This document shows positions 6,967-13,583 of a DNA stretch of 18,186 bases, one piece after another. Under the pieces are notes generated by a model. That model was given only the letters and a program-made list of their open reading frames with translations. It was not told the origin of the DNA and ran no database searches. Positions within the stretch are counted from its first letter, which is position 1. Each line of letters starts with the position of its first letter. This DNA is from SICU01 sp038045445 (GTDB lineage: Archaea; Nanobdellota; Nanobdellia; Pacearchaeales; GW2011-AR1). The stretch spans positions 1 to 18,186 of the forward strand of contig JBBSYC010000021.1 in NCBI GenBank assembly GCA_038045445.1, in the 5' to 3' direction. The position numbers were made by a program, and so were the translations under genes.

Positions 6967-6992
6967 TGGACAGTTTAGAAACTTACTGGACA
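6967..6992 (-). repeat. Subterminal TGTCCA motifs, right end
   Basis: On the minus strand TGTCCA occurs at 6967-6972 and 6987-6992, and the related AGTCCA of the terminal repeat at 7006-7011. The spacing is about 20 bp, two helical turns. The left end has the same motif but at different spacing (1673, 1684). An unequal end layout is typical of transposase-binding arrays. Confidence 0.5.
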
Positions 6993-7001
6993 CAACGTTC
7001 G

Positions 7002-7016
7002 TTTATGGACTGAGTT
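7002..7016 (-). repeat. Right terminal inverted repeat
   Basis: TTTATGGACTGAGTT is the exact reverse complement of 1650-1664. Confidence 0.9.
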
Positions 7017-7025
7017 TTTGACATC
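7017..7025. repeat. 9-bp target-site duplication, right copy
   Basis: TTTGACATC, identical to 1641-1649, follows the right terminal repeat with no gap. Confidence 0.9.
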
Positions 7026-7070
7026 AAAACATTTAAAACGGCTACAAAATTATCTCAATTGGAGGTAATC

Positions 7071-7244
7071 ATGGCTAAAGAAAAGATAGAGTTCTACGAT
7101 GTAAAGACTAAAGACAAGTTTAGTACGGATAGTTATAAACTCGTAGAGAGAAGTGGAAGGTTTTTTGTTGTTGCAAAGTCACCTGCTGGAACGCACGAAT
7201 GCTGGAAAGTAGTTGGCAAGGACCAAGCAGCAAAGCTAAAATAA
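7071..7244 (+). CDS. Small conserved-looking protein next to translation genes
   Basis: The protein has 57 residues: MAKEKIEFYDVKTKDKFSTD, SYKLVERSGRFFVVAKSPAG, THECWKVVGKDQAAKLK. A strong Shine-Dalgarno GGAGGT at 7061-7066 decides the ATG at 7071. The predicted structure is mostly beta, basic and compact, so a nucleic-acid or ribosome partner is plausible but not shown. The transposon ends 54 bp upstream. A TATA-like ATTTAAAAC (7031-7039) remains on the gene side of the insertion, so expression may have survived. Confidence 0.75.
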   Translation: MAKEKIEFYDVKTKDKFSTDSYKLVERSGRFFVVAKSPAGTHECWKVVGKDQAAKLK

Positions 7245-7278
7245 TTCCGCAAGCTTTAATTTTTTTGATTTTGGTAGA

Positions 7279-7572
7279 ATGTGGGTAAAGTTCCACAGGT
7301 CTTCCAGGACGGTAGTTGCAATATGCGATGAAAATCTTCTTGGGAAGACTTTTCGTGATGGAATTAGAAGACTTCAAATAACTGAGTCTTTCTTTAAAGG
7401 AGAAATAATGTTGAGAGAAGAAGTTGCTGGGATAATGAAGTCTGAATCTCTTAATGGCTCTAGTTTTAATATAGTGGGGAGAGAGTCAGTTAATTTGGCA
7501 CTCTCTGTTGGAATCATAGAAAAAGACTCTTGGTATGAAGTAGAAAAGATTCCTTTTGTGATAACTTGTTAA
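7279..7572 (+). CDS. DUF424 family protein
   Basis: The protein has 97 residues, full length for the archaeal DUF424 family. The marks are the N-terminal strand and VVAICDENLLGKTFRDG, then LQITESFFKGE, and the C-terminal NIVGRESVNLALSVGIIEKDSWYEV. The function of the family is not established, though it is usually found among translation genes, as here with aIF1A 39 bp downstream and aIF2-beta on the far side of the transposon. No TM segment or signal peptide is seen. Confidence 0.82.
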   Translation: MWVKFHRSSRTVVAICDENLLGKTFRDGIRRLQITESFFKGEIMLREEVAGIMKSESLNGSSFNIVGRESVNLALSVGIIEKDSWYEVEKIPFVITC

Positions 7573-7611
7573 TTAGATAAGTTTTAAAACCTTAAATTGC
7601 CAGAGATTTTA

Positions 7612-7992
7612 ATGAGTAATGAAGAAGACCAGGAGTTTGGAGATTTTGAAGAAATTCTTGATGAATCCTCCAATGAAGATGAAGAAGTTCCCCAGGAACA
7701 GGAAGGATTTGTAAGAGCTCGATGGCCTAAAAATGGAGAGATAATTGGGACTATAATCCAGAGATATGGAGGCAATAGAATGGAAATCTTAACAACTGAT
7801 GGTAAGACAAGAAACTGTAGAGTCCCTGGAAAATATAAGAGACAACTCTGGCTGAGACCTAAAGATATTGTTCTTGTTAAATTATGGGAGTTTGATAAAG
7901 AAAAGGGAGATGTAATCTACAAGTATAAGATTAACGAAGTTACTCAACTTAGGAAAAAAGGTTTGCTAAATGCATTGGCAACAGAATTTTGA
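7612..7992 (+). CDS. eif1a: Translation initiation factor aIF1A
   Basis: The protein has 126 residues. An acidic N-terminal extension of about 30 residues (NEEDQEFGDFEEILDESSNE) precedes the OB fold characteristic of eIF1A/IF1: GEIIGTIIQRYGGNRMEILTTDG, then RVPGKYKRQLWLRPKDIVLV. It binds the decoding site of the small ribosomal subunit during initiation. A TTG at 7597 would add five residues. I prefer the ATG at 7612, because TTTTAAAACC near 7582-7591 is a TATA box at the right distance for a leaderless message beginning there. The acidic extension is longer than in many archaea. Confidence 0.92.
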   Translation: MSNEEDQEFGDFEEILDESSNEDEEVPQEQEGFVRARWPKNGEIIGTIIQRYGGNRMEILTTDGKTRNCRVPGKYKRQLWLRPKDIVLVKLWEFDKEKGDVIYKYKINEVTQLRKKGLLNALATEF

Positions 7993-7993
7993 C

Positions 7994-8479
7994 ATGATTT
8001 CCATAGAATTAACTAGAATTAAGGATGTTCTAAATAATAAGAGTAAACTTGAGTCTAAATTAAATGCAAAAATAAAAATTAGTGGAAAAAATATTACTAT
8101 AAATGCCGACCCGTTTAATGAATTTGAAGCTCAAAGGGTCTTTGATGCCATTAATCTGGGGTTTTCTGTAAAAAAGGCACTAAAAGTGCTTGATGAGGAT
8201 ATTGGTTTTATAAAAATAAACATAAGAGATTATGCAAATACTAAGAATCATGCGGTGGTGAGAAGCAGATTAATAGGAACAAATGGAAAAACTAGAAAAA
8301 CTATTGAGGAAATAACTAAATGCGACGTATCAATTCATGACAACTCCGTCGGGATAATTGGTCCAGCAGAGATAACGGAGAGCGCACTCGTTGCGGTAAC
8401 AAATATAATCAAGGGAACGAAGCAAGCAAACGCTTATCGTTACCTTGAAAAAATAAACTCTCAAAGAAAACAAAAATAA
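7994..8479 (+). CDS. Dim2/Pno1 (Krr1-like) KH-domain protein
   Basis: The protein has 161 residues. A degenerate N-terminal KH domain is followed by a canonical one with the GxxG loop in SRLIGTNGKTRKTIEEITKC (IGTNG at 94-98). The ending GTKQANAYRYLEKI is diagnostic of the archaeal Dim2/Pno1 group. The eukaryotic relative acts in small-subunit rRNA maturation, and archaeal Dim2 binds 16S rRNA and aIF2-alpha. The ATG at 7994 lies one base after the aIF1A stop, showing translational coupling. The frame beginning at 7970 is an out-of-frame overlap artefact. The RIO1 kinase that often sits between these two genes in archaea is absent here. Confidence 0.88.
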   Translation: MISIELTRIKDVLNNKSKLESKLNAKIKISGKNITINADPFNEFEAQRVFDAINLGFSVKKALKVLDEDIGFIKINIRDYANTKNHAVVRSRLIGTNGKTRKTIEEITKCDVSIHDNSVGIIGPAEITESALVAVTNIIKGTKQANAYRYLEKINSQRKQK

Positions 8480-8505
8480 AAAATAAAATAAAATTAAGAC
8501 TAAAG

Positions 8506-8568
8506 TTATCTACGCTTGGATTTCTTCCCGGAAGACTTCTTTGCAGATTTCTTAGCCTTTTTCTTCAT
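8506..8568 (-). CDS. 20-residue lysine-rich peptide
   Basis: The sequence is MKKKAKKSAKKSSGKKSKRR, with 13 of 20 residues Lys or Arg. It has a Shine-Dalgarno-like GAGGTG about 12 nt before the ATG and TATA-like TTTTAAATA and ATATAATTTAAA stretches upstream. The composition resembles histone tails or small nucleic-acid-binding peptides. It is too short for homology. The strand-specific Shine-Dalgarno and promoter are the main support. Confidence 0.45.
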   Translation of the reverse strand: MKKKAKKSAKKSSGKKSKRR

Positions 8569-8714
8569 CACTTTAAAACACCTCTTTAAATTATATTGAG
8601 TTACACTCGTATTTAAAAGTTTGCCAAATTTTAAAATTTTTGAATTTATTTTTTTTGCCTTAAATTTAAATCGACGACAAAGTTTATTTGATAAAATACC
8701 ATTTTATTTTTTTG

Positions 8715-8900
8715 TTTAGATTATGTCGACAGTGCCTCCCTAAACCACATCTTTAGAAAATAGATATTTTCTAATCCATTCAACTTTTCAAGTTGAAGTT
8801 TTTAAGATGTGGTCGGCACTTCGATCATCCAAAAATCGAGCACCAATCAAACCACACCTTAAAAGGTGTGGTGGTGCATCGATTTTTTGATTTTTCTAAA
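8715..8900 (-). repeat. Structured repeat A, expanded copy with extra hairpins
   Basis: In the minus direction it matches copy C almost base for base in hairpin 1 (stem ATCGATGCACCA/TGGTGCTCGAT with CCACACC/GGTGTGG inside), the linker GGATGATC and the outer part of hairpin 2 (GTGCC/GGCAC, CCACATCTT/AAGATGTGG). The loop of hairpin 2 carries about 50 extra nt. These form two more hairpins on the plus strand: TTAGAAAATA/TATTTTCTAA (8753-8774) and CAACTT/AAGTTG (8781-8796). Outer flanks TTTAGA (8715) and TCTAAA (8895) also pair. It fills the gap between the lysine-rich ORF and tRNA-Asn. Confidence 0.7.
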
Positions 8901-8936
8901 ATATACTTCTAAACCTTAATTTTTATCAAAACTAAG

Positions 8937-8946
8937 ATTTAAATAA
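8937..8946 (+). promoter_or_regulatory. TATA box of tRNA-Asn
   Basis: ATTTAAATAA lies about 25-30 bp before the first base of the tRNA, the spacing expected for archaeal transcription starting at or near base 1. No leader appears necessary. Confidence 0.55.
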
Positions 8947-8969
8947 CATTAAATTGCTTTCATTATTAT

Positions 8970-9042
8970 GTCCCGATAGCTCAGCAGGTAGAGCACACGG
9001 CTGTTAACCGTGGGGTCGGAGGTTCGAGTCCTCTTCGGGACG
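8970..9042 (+). tRNA. trnN: tRNA-Asn (anticodon GTT)
   Basis: The cloverleaf is complete: acceptor GTCCCGA/TCGGGAC, D stem GCTC/GAGC, anticodon stem CACGG/CCGTG with loop CTGTTAA (anticodon 9003-9005), T stem GGAGG/CCTCT with loop TTCGAGT, and discriminator G at 9042. There is no intron and no encoded CCA. The 3' half overlaps the end of the opposing rad50 frame, whose stop codon is the complement of 9004-9006 in the anticodon loop. Confidence 0.96.
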
Positions 9043-11109
9043 TATTTGGTTAAACTCCTTCTCATAAGTTACCTTTGATACTCCATTTGTTTTTGTGAAT
9101 TTTATAACATGGTCGACAAAGCCCTCTATTTTTGTTTCATGGCTTACTATAAGTAACTGTTTTACATTTAATTCTCTAAGCATGTCTCTCATTTTATCAA
9201 GTTGTTGCTCTGAAAATCCCTCTGTTGGCTCGTCTAAGATAACTACATCATGAGTCTTTATTTTGCTCAATATGGAATTAATTAGCTGATTTAATGCAAG
9301 CCTATAAGCAAGAGCTACTGCTGTTCTTTCACCTCCTGAAAGAAATTCATAGTCTAATTCGAATTCATTATGTACTATTACTGGAGAAAAAGATTCGTCA
9401 AGATAAACCTCAAAAGAATCTGTTGTAAGCATGGAGAACCATTTGTTGAAAATTTTTGTGAATTCCTTTCTTAGAGCTATAAGAAGATTCTTTTCAGTAA
9501 ACTTTGTAAGATTCGTAAAATTATTTGAAAGCCATGACTCTATATCTAGCATTTTTACTAACTTCTTCCTAGATTCCTCTCCTTTTTTTATTTCTTCAGT
9601 AAATTTTAACATTTCTCGGTCAGTTAATTCTATCTCTTTCATTATTTCTGCAAATTCTATTTTCTTTTTGTGCTCTGTGCTGACAAGATTTGTAAACTCT
9701 TCATTTTTTAACCTGAGGAGATTCTCGAACTTATTATACTCAAAAAAATATTTTTTTAAGGACTCTATATGCTCGTTTATCAGTGAGATGTCTTTCTCGA
9801 AGGATTCTTTCAGCTTTAGCAACTCCTCTTTTTTCTTTAGATGCTTCTGCATATTTTCTTGTTTTGCGTTATATATTTCTATTGTTATTTTTTCTTGGTT
9901 TAAAAGACCCAAACTTTCTTTTTGTTTGATTAACTCTGAATCTACTCTATTTATCTCTGACAGAAGAATAGATTTATTGCTCTCTATATTCTTTATTGTG
10001 GATTCCGCAGCACTTATTATGTTGTGCTTGTGAGCTTCTGGCACATCTTGTAAACAGCTCGGGCAGTGATCCATCTGAAATATCTTGTTTTTTTTGCTCA
10101 TTTCCTGCTGTTTTATCATTTCAAGTGAACTTTTCTTTGAACTTAGCTCAAAGTAATCTTTCTCGAGAATTTCCAATCTTTTTTTTATTAAGGAAGTCTG
10201 CTCTGTTATCCTGTCTAGGTCAGTGGTATATTTCTGAGGTATAAATCCCTCTAACAATTCATCTACTTCCTTTAAATCTTTTACAAACCTCTGTGCCTGT
10301 TCTTGTTTATTCCTGACAACTATTTCTGACTTTTCTATCTCTTTTTTAAAATTTTCACGTTCAGCTACTAGTTTTTTAAGAGATTCTACTTCTTTTTCAT
10401 AGATTTCTTTTTGAGAGCTTAATTTATTTATTTCATCTTCTTTTAGTAGTGCCTTTGACTTTAGAATTTTTATGAACTTTGTACTTGATTCGAGCTCGTT
10501 TTTTCTTGAGTCTATTATTTCTGATTCTATCTGTAAAGACTTGGATTCGTCCCTTATCATTGTGACTATCCTCTGAATGTTGTCTTGTATTCTCTTGTAT
10601 TTGTCTATTCCGAATACATGCCTGAGAACATCAAGCCTAACTTCGGTGTCTTCAAGGATAATCTGCTTCATCTGTTCCTGAGGCGTATAGATAGTGTACT
10701 TGTAAACAAGATTGTTTTTTCTTACGAATTCTAAAGGGTAATTTAGAAGCTCCAGGATTTTGTATTTGACTTCTGTTAATGAAGATTCAAATCTTGCTCC
10801 ATTTACTGTTAGAGCTGCAAAGTCCTGATTTATAGATTTTGCACTCCTCTTTAGGGCTCTATCTATTATCACTGAATTGCCATCTATATCCATCTCTAGG
10901 GTAACTTCTCCATATTCTTCCCCGTTTGATAAAAGAGAGGAACCTCTTTGTCCTGGTTGGAGTCCGAATAAGGCGTATTCTATCGCTAAAAGGATGGATG
11001 TTTTTCCAGAACCAACATCTCCTGCTAAGAGTACTGCTCCCTCTGGAAAGACTATCTCTTCATCTTTGTAGCTTCTTATATTTTTTAGTCTAATTTTTTT
11101 GAAAATCAT
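9004..11109 (-). CDS. rad50: DNA double-strand break repair ATPase Rad50
   Basis: The protein has 701 residues, on the short side for Rad50. Walker A is GDVGSGKTS (30-38). Long coiled coils flank the zinc hook C349-P-S-C352. The ABC signature LSGGERTAVALAYRLALNQ lies near 588, Walker B with D-loop VVILDEPTEGF near 621, and the His switch VSHET near 656. Rad50 dimers hold DNA ends and control Mre11 by ATP. The ATG overlaps the mre11 stop (ATGA), so the two are one operon. The last 13 or so codons (RPEEDSNLRPHG) are antisense to tRNA-Asn and are probably not conserved. No other stop precedes them. Confidence 0.95.
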   Translation of the reverse strand: MIFKKIRLKNIRSYKDEEIVFPEGAVLLAGDVGSGKTSILLAIEYALFGLQPGQRGSSLLSNGEEYGEVTLEMDIDGNSVIIDRALKRSAKSINQDFAALTVNGARFESSLTEVKYKILELLNYPLEFVRKNNLVYKYTIYTPQEQMKQIILEDTEVRLDVLRHVFGIDKYKRIQDNIQRIVTMIRDESKSLQIESEIIDSRKNELESSTKFIKILKSKALLKEDEINKLSSQKEIYEKEVESLKKLVAERENFKKEIEKSEIVVRNKQEQAQRFVKDLKEVDELLEGFIPQKYTTDLDRITEQTSLIKKRLEILEKDYFELSSKKSSLEMIKQQEMSKKNKIFQMDHCPSCLQDVPEAHKHNIISAAESTIKNIESNKSILLSEINRVDSELIKQKESLGLLNQEKITIEIYNAKQENMQKHLKKKEELLKLKESFEKDISLINEHIESLKKYFFEYNKFENLLRLKNEEFTNLVSTEHKKKIEFAEIMKEIELTDREMLKFTEEIKKGEESRKKLVKMLDIESWLSNNFTNLTKFTEKNLLIALRKEFTKIFNKWFSMLTTDSFEVYLDESFSPVIVHNEFELDYEFLSGGERTAVALAYRLALNQLINSILSKIKTHDVVILDEPTEGFSEQQLDKMRDMLRELNVKQLLIVSHETKIEGFVDHVIKFTKTNGVSKVTYEKEFNQIRPEEDSNLRPHG

Positions 11110-12254
11110 TGGAATAGTATTTTTCTTGAGTCTCCGAAAAGCCTGTCTTCAAAGATTCTTGCAGTTTCATCTTCTTTTTTTTCCATATCTAGAATTGAAA
11201 AGAGAATATTAATGTGTTTGTTCAACTCATGTGGATTTTTCTCGCAAAAACTTCCTATTATCTCTTTCTCGAAATCTTCGGTATGAGGAGTTATATCAAC
11301 TTCCATTATTGGAAAGAAAAGTTTGGTTGTGTTCTTTAAAAAACACCATACCCCCTGATTTCTTGAAAATTCTTCAATCTTGTTGAGGTTTATATCTGTT
11401 ATCTTTCCTTTTTCTAATACTCCCTTTAATTTTAATATAAGAATTTTATCTTTTAGGTTTTGTTTTTTAAGCTCTTCTAATATTGTTTCTGTACCAGTTA
11501 ATGAGTCCTTTACTTCAATATCTAACACAAGAACATCTTTTAGCTTGATGTTGTTTCTTTTTATGCCCTTATTTGTATCCACGATGTAAAATGCTCCATA
11601 CTTTAAATCTTCTAATTCACTTGCATTGTTCGGATATATAGGACCTCCATAAACTGCGTTTTCTTTTTCATATACTAGATGAAGATGTCCTAATGCGAGA
11701 TAATCTACTTTGGGCAAACTCTCTCTTTCTACTGATGGAATATCTAAATTTGGAAGTGCATCTTTCATTGTAGTGTGGAGCATTAATATCTTGAAAAGAC
11801 CTGGAGAATCTTGTAGTTTTATTTTAGGCAAATCGTACACTTCTAGCCCTGTTTTCTTTCCAGGATACCCGTATATTGCAACATTTTTGTAAATTGTTGG
11901 CTCTAAAATTATCGAGCCATCCTTGTCTTGTGCTTTATGAACATTTATTCCGAAACCTGACTTCTCAAGAACGTCTAAGAAACTTTTTCCAGAGATTGAA
12001 TAATCATGGCTTCCAGCTATAAAGAATACTGGTATGTTCAATTCCTTCAATTTTCTGAACTCATTAAAGGTGTCTTTTATTGTTTCTATTGGAGGATATG
12101 GGGAGTCAAATAAGTCTCCTGCAATTAATATAAATTCAACTTTCTCTTTTTTGCATGTTTCTAATGCTGTTTTAAAACTTTCAAAGTTTAATTGCTGAAG
12201 CTCGGGGTAACGCCAGCCACCAAGATGACAGTCGGCTAGATGGGCAAATTTCAT
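11106..12254 (-). CDS. mre11: DNA repair nuclease Mre11
   Basis: The protein has 382 residues. Phosphoesterase motifs are in order: D8/H10 in LADCHLGG, GDLFD (46-50), GSHD (81-84; Ser replaces the usual Asn of GNHD, a variant that I believe is normal for archaeal Mre11), the HTTMKD histidine, and ALGHLHLVY. It binds two Mn ions and has 3'-5' exonuclease and endonuclease activity in the Mre11-Rad50 complex. It is the first gene of the pair, with a TATA-like CTATAAAG upstream near 12276-12283 and an almost leaderless ATG. The HerA and NurA genes that often accompany the pair in archaea are not in this window. Confidence 0.95.
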   Translation of the reverse strand: MKFAHLADCHLGGWRYPELQQLNFESFKTALETCKKEKVEFILIAGDLFDSPYPPIETIKDTFNEFRKLKELNIPVFFIAGSHDYSISGKSFLDVLEKSGFGINVHKAQDKDGSIILEPTIYKNVAIYGYPGKKTGLEVYDLPKIKLQDSPGLFKILMLHTTMKDALPNLDIPSVERESLPKVDYLALGHLHLVYEKENAVYGGPIYPNNASELEDLKYGAFYIVDTNKGIKRNNIKLKDVLVLDIEVKDSLTGTETILEELKKQNLKDKILILKLKGVLEKGKITDINLNKIEEFSRNQGVWCFLKNTTKLFFPIMEVDITPHTEDFEKEIIGSFCEKNPHELNKHINILFSILDMEKKEDETARIFEDRLFGDSRKILFQ

Positions 12255-12310
12255 AAATTTTGATTATATGCATACTTTATAGGGATTGTTGTAGTTAACT
12301 TAACTTTTAT

Positions 12311-12415
12311 ATTATCAAAAAATCGATGCACCATCACACCTTAAAGGGTGTGGTTTAAATGGTGCTCGATTTTTGGATGCTCAAAGTGTTCTATCAAGAT
12401 ACACTTTGACATAAT
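12311..12415 (+). repeat. Structured repeat B
   Basis: From 12315 it reads TCAAAAAATCGATGCACCA, an inner stem CACACC/GGTGTG, TGGTGCTCGATTTTT, the linker GGATGCTC, then hairpin 2 TCAAAGTGT/ACACTTTGA and GACATAAT. Flanking ATTAT (12311) and ATAAT (12411) pair. The second hairpin is the same variant as in copy D and unlike A and C. It overlaps the last codons of the minus gene at 12394-12990. Without it that gene would end two codons after CLV, in a TAA. Confidence 0.75.
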
Positions 12416-12990
12416 CTTACAAGACATCTTGCCCTTTTTGGAGGTCTTTTTTCTAGACAGTTAATAACTAAACCTTTAGTTCCTAAACTAATGAAAGGCA
12501 CTCTAATTGGAGGCCTTTCATGATATGTTGGAATCCATATGATTGCCTCTCTGCCTGTTGGTTGAAGAATTTGAGCTAACTTTTCTGGAGATTCTTCATC
12601 ACCCGTTAAACCAACTAAGAGTTTGTTTTTTCTTATCTGATCCGGAGTTAGGGGGTTATTGTCAAGGGGGTAATCTAAAACTCTAACTCCTTGAGAATCT
12701 CTGTATTCTGAAGGATTTATGGTCAGGGGATTATCTGAAACAAAGATTTTTCTTTTCGCATATCTTATTGAGGTATCTCCTGCAAAGGCATGAGTGTTAA
12801 ACATATTAGCTATATATTTTGCATCCGGGTTAGATTGATTTGAACATGCCCATTCAATAATAGCTATTTGTTCTCCTAGTGTGGCTATCTCTCCCTCATC
12901 TCCACGATAAAATGAATCATTCCATGATGCGAGAGAATACGCTAATCCCTTTATACTTACTATTCTTTCAAGAGGCAATTGAATAACCAT
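12394..12990 (-). CDS. Unknown cytoplasmic protein, 3' end altered by repeat B
   Basis: The protein has 198 residues and no recognised family. There is no signal peptide or TM segment. Visible stretches are SNQSNPDAKYIANMFNTHAF, a Pro/Asp-rich middle (DNNPLTPDQIRKNKLLVGLTGDEE, in part) and PTGREAIIWIPTYHERPPIR. TTTTAAAAC at 13013-13021 is a likely TATA box giving it its own transcript. The final residues LCQSVS and the stop are encoded inside repeat B. If the repeat is removed at the boundaries seen in copy C, the frame ends as CLVR-stop, so the insertion only swaps the last few residues. Confidence 0.7.
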   Translation of the reverse strand: MVIQLPLERIVSIKGLAYSLASWNDSFYRGDEGEIATLGEQIAIIEWACSNQSNPDAKYIANMFNTHAFAGDTSIRYAKRKIFVSDNPLTINPSEYRDSQGVRVLDYPLDNNPLTPDQIRKNKLLVGLTGDEESPEKLAQILQPTGREAIIWIPTYHERPPIRVPFISLGTKGLVINCLEKRPPKRARCLVRLCQSVS

Positions 12991-13022
12991 GGGGTTAAGC
13001 CAAAAAAGGAGTGTTTTAAAAG

Positions 13023-13583
13023 CTATCTCTTTTTTGAATTTGGAGTTTGTTTAAGTTCTAAAACTTCAAGCTTCTCAAAAAAGAGATTTTTTGATGCGAC
13101 TATTTTTGATTTTGAGTTTAACTTTTCAAGAAGCTTGTTTATTCTGTCTCTTGGAGTTAAAGATGAAAAAAGCAACAAAATAATTCCATTTTCTTTAAGG
13201 TGAGATTTTGCCTGTCTTAAGAATTTTAATATAAACTCATCTCCTTTCTTTCCTCCAGAAGTTGCAAGACTGCTTTCTTTATCTTCTCTTGAATCATGAG
13301 GAAGATAAGGGGGATTACATATAATTAAATCAAATTTTCCTTTTACTTTGCTGAAGATATTTGATTGAATCGTTTTGATACTTTTATTATTTGATTTTAT
13401 TTCTTTTACTGCATCTTTGTTTAGATCTACTGCTGTGACTGAAGATGCTCCCGATTTTAACGCTTTTATTGCCAATATCCCTGAACCTGTTCCGATGTCA
13501 ATGACTTTTTTGTTTTTTGAATACTTTGAAATTAATTTTTCTAAAAGAAAAGAATCTTCTGCTGGTTGATAGACTAGGCTCAT
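13023..13583 (-). CDS. HemK2/Mtq2-like class I methyltransferase
   Basis: The protein has 186 residues. The S-adenosylmethionine-binding loop is IDIGTGSGILAIKAL (GTGSG at 31-35), acidic motif II is VDLNKDAV, and the catalytic motif is NPPY (90-93, in CNPPYLPHD). NPPY after such a fold marks N-methylation of a planar amide or amine. The short single-domain form with YQPAEDSFLLEKLI at the start matches archaeal HemK2, which methylates the glutamine of the release factor aRF1 GGQ motif, usually with Trm112 as partner. It is the last gene of the RNase J operon and overlaps the previous stop by ATGA. Confidence 0.88.
   Translation of the reverse strand: MSLVYQPAEDSFLLEKLISKYSKNKKVIDIGTGSGILAIKALKSGASSVTAVDLNKDAVKEIKSNNKSIKTIQSNIFSKVKGKFDLIICNPPYLPHDSREDKESSLATSGGKKGDEFILKFLRQAKSHLKENGIILLLFSSLTPRDRINKLLEKLNSKSKIVASKNLFFEKLEVLELKQTPNSKKR

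Larger units (their letters stand above)
1650..7016. mobile_element. 5,367-bp transposon with methylase-nuclease cargo
   Basis: The boundaries are read directly. AACTCAGTCCATAAA (1650-1664) and its exact reverse complement (7002-7016) are 15-bp terminal inverted repeats. They are flanked by identical 9-bp direct repeats TTTGACATC (1641-1649 and 7017-7025). Subterminal TGTCCA motifs at 1673 and 1684, and on the opposite strand at 6967-6972 and 6987-6992, resemble transposase-binding sites. The element encodes one DDE transposase (3852-4814) with no inverted repeats of its own beside it. I infer that this enzyme moves the whole unit. A 9-bp duplication is known for the IS903 group of the IS5 family and for some IS4 members. 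Cargo: zinc ribbon, AbrB-like, two unknown proteins, an RHH regulator, an EcoRI-type methyltransferase and a DUF262-HNH protein. Perfect ends suggest recent insertion. Confidence 0.9.

Noticed and set aside
8715..8900. Structured repeats as plain transcription terminators
   Set aside because: The T-tracts could terminate transcription, but orientation relative to neighbouring genes is not consistent and one copy lies within a reading frame.
9431..10244. Long plus frames opposite rad50
   Set aside because: They are Phe/Ser-rich antisense shadows of the coiled-coil region. The Rad50 motifs on the minus strand are decisive.
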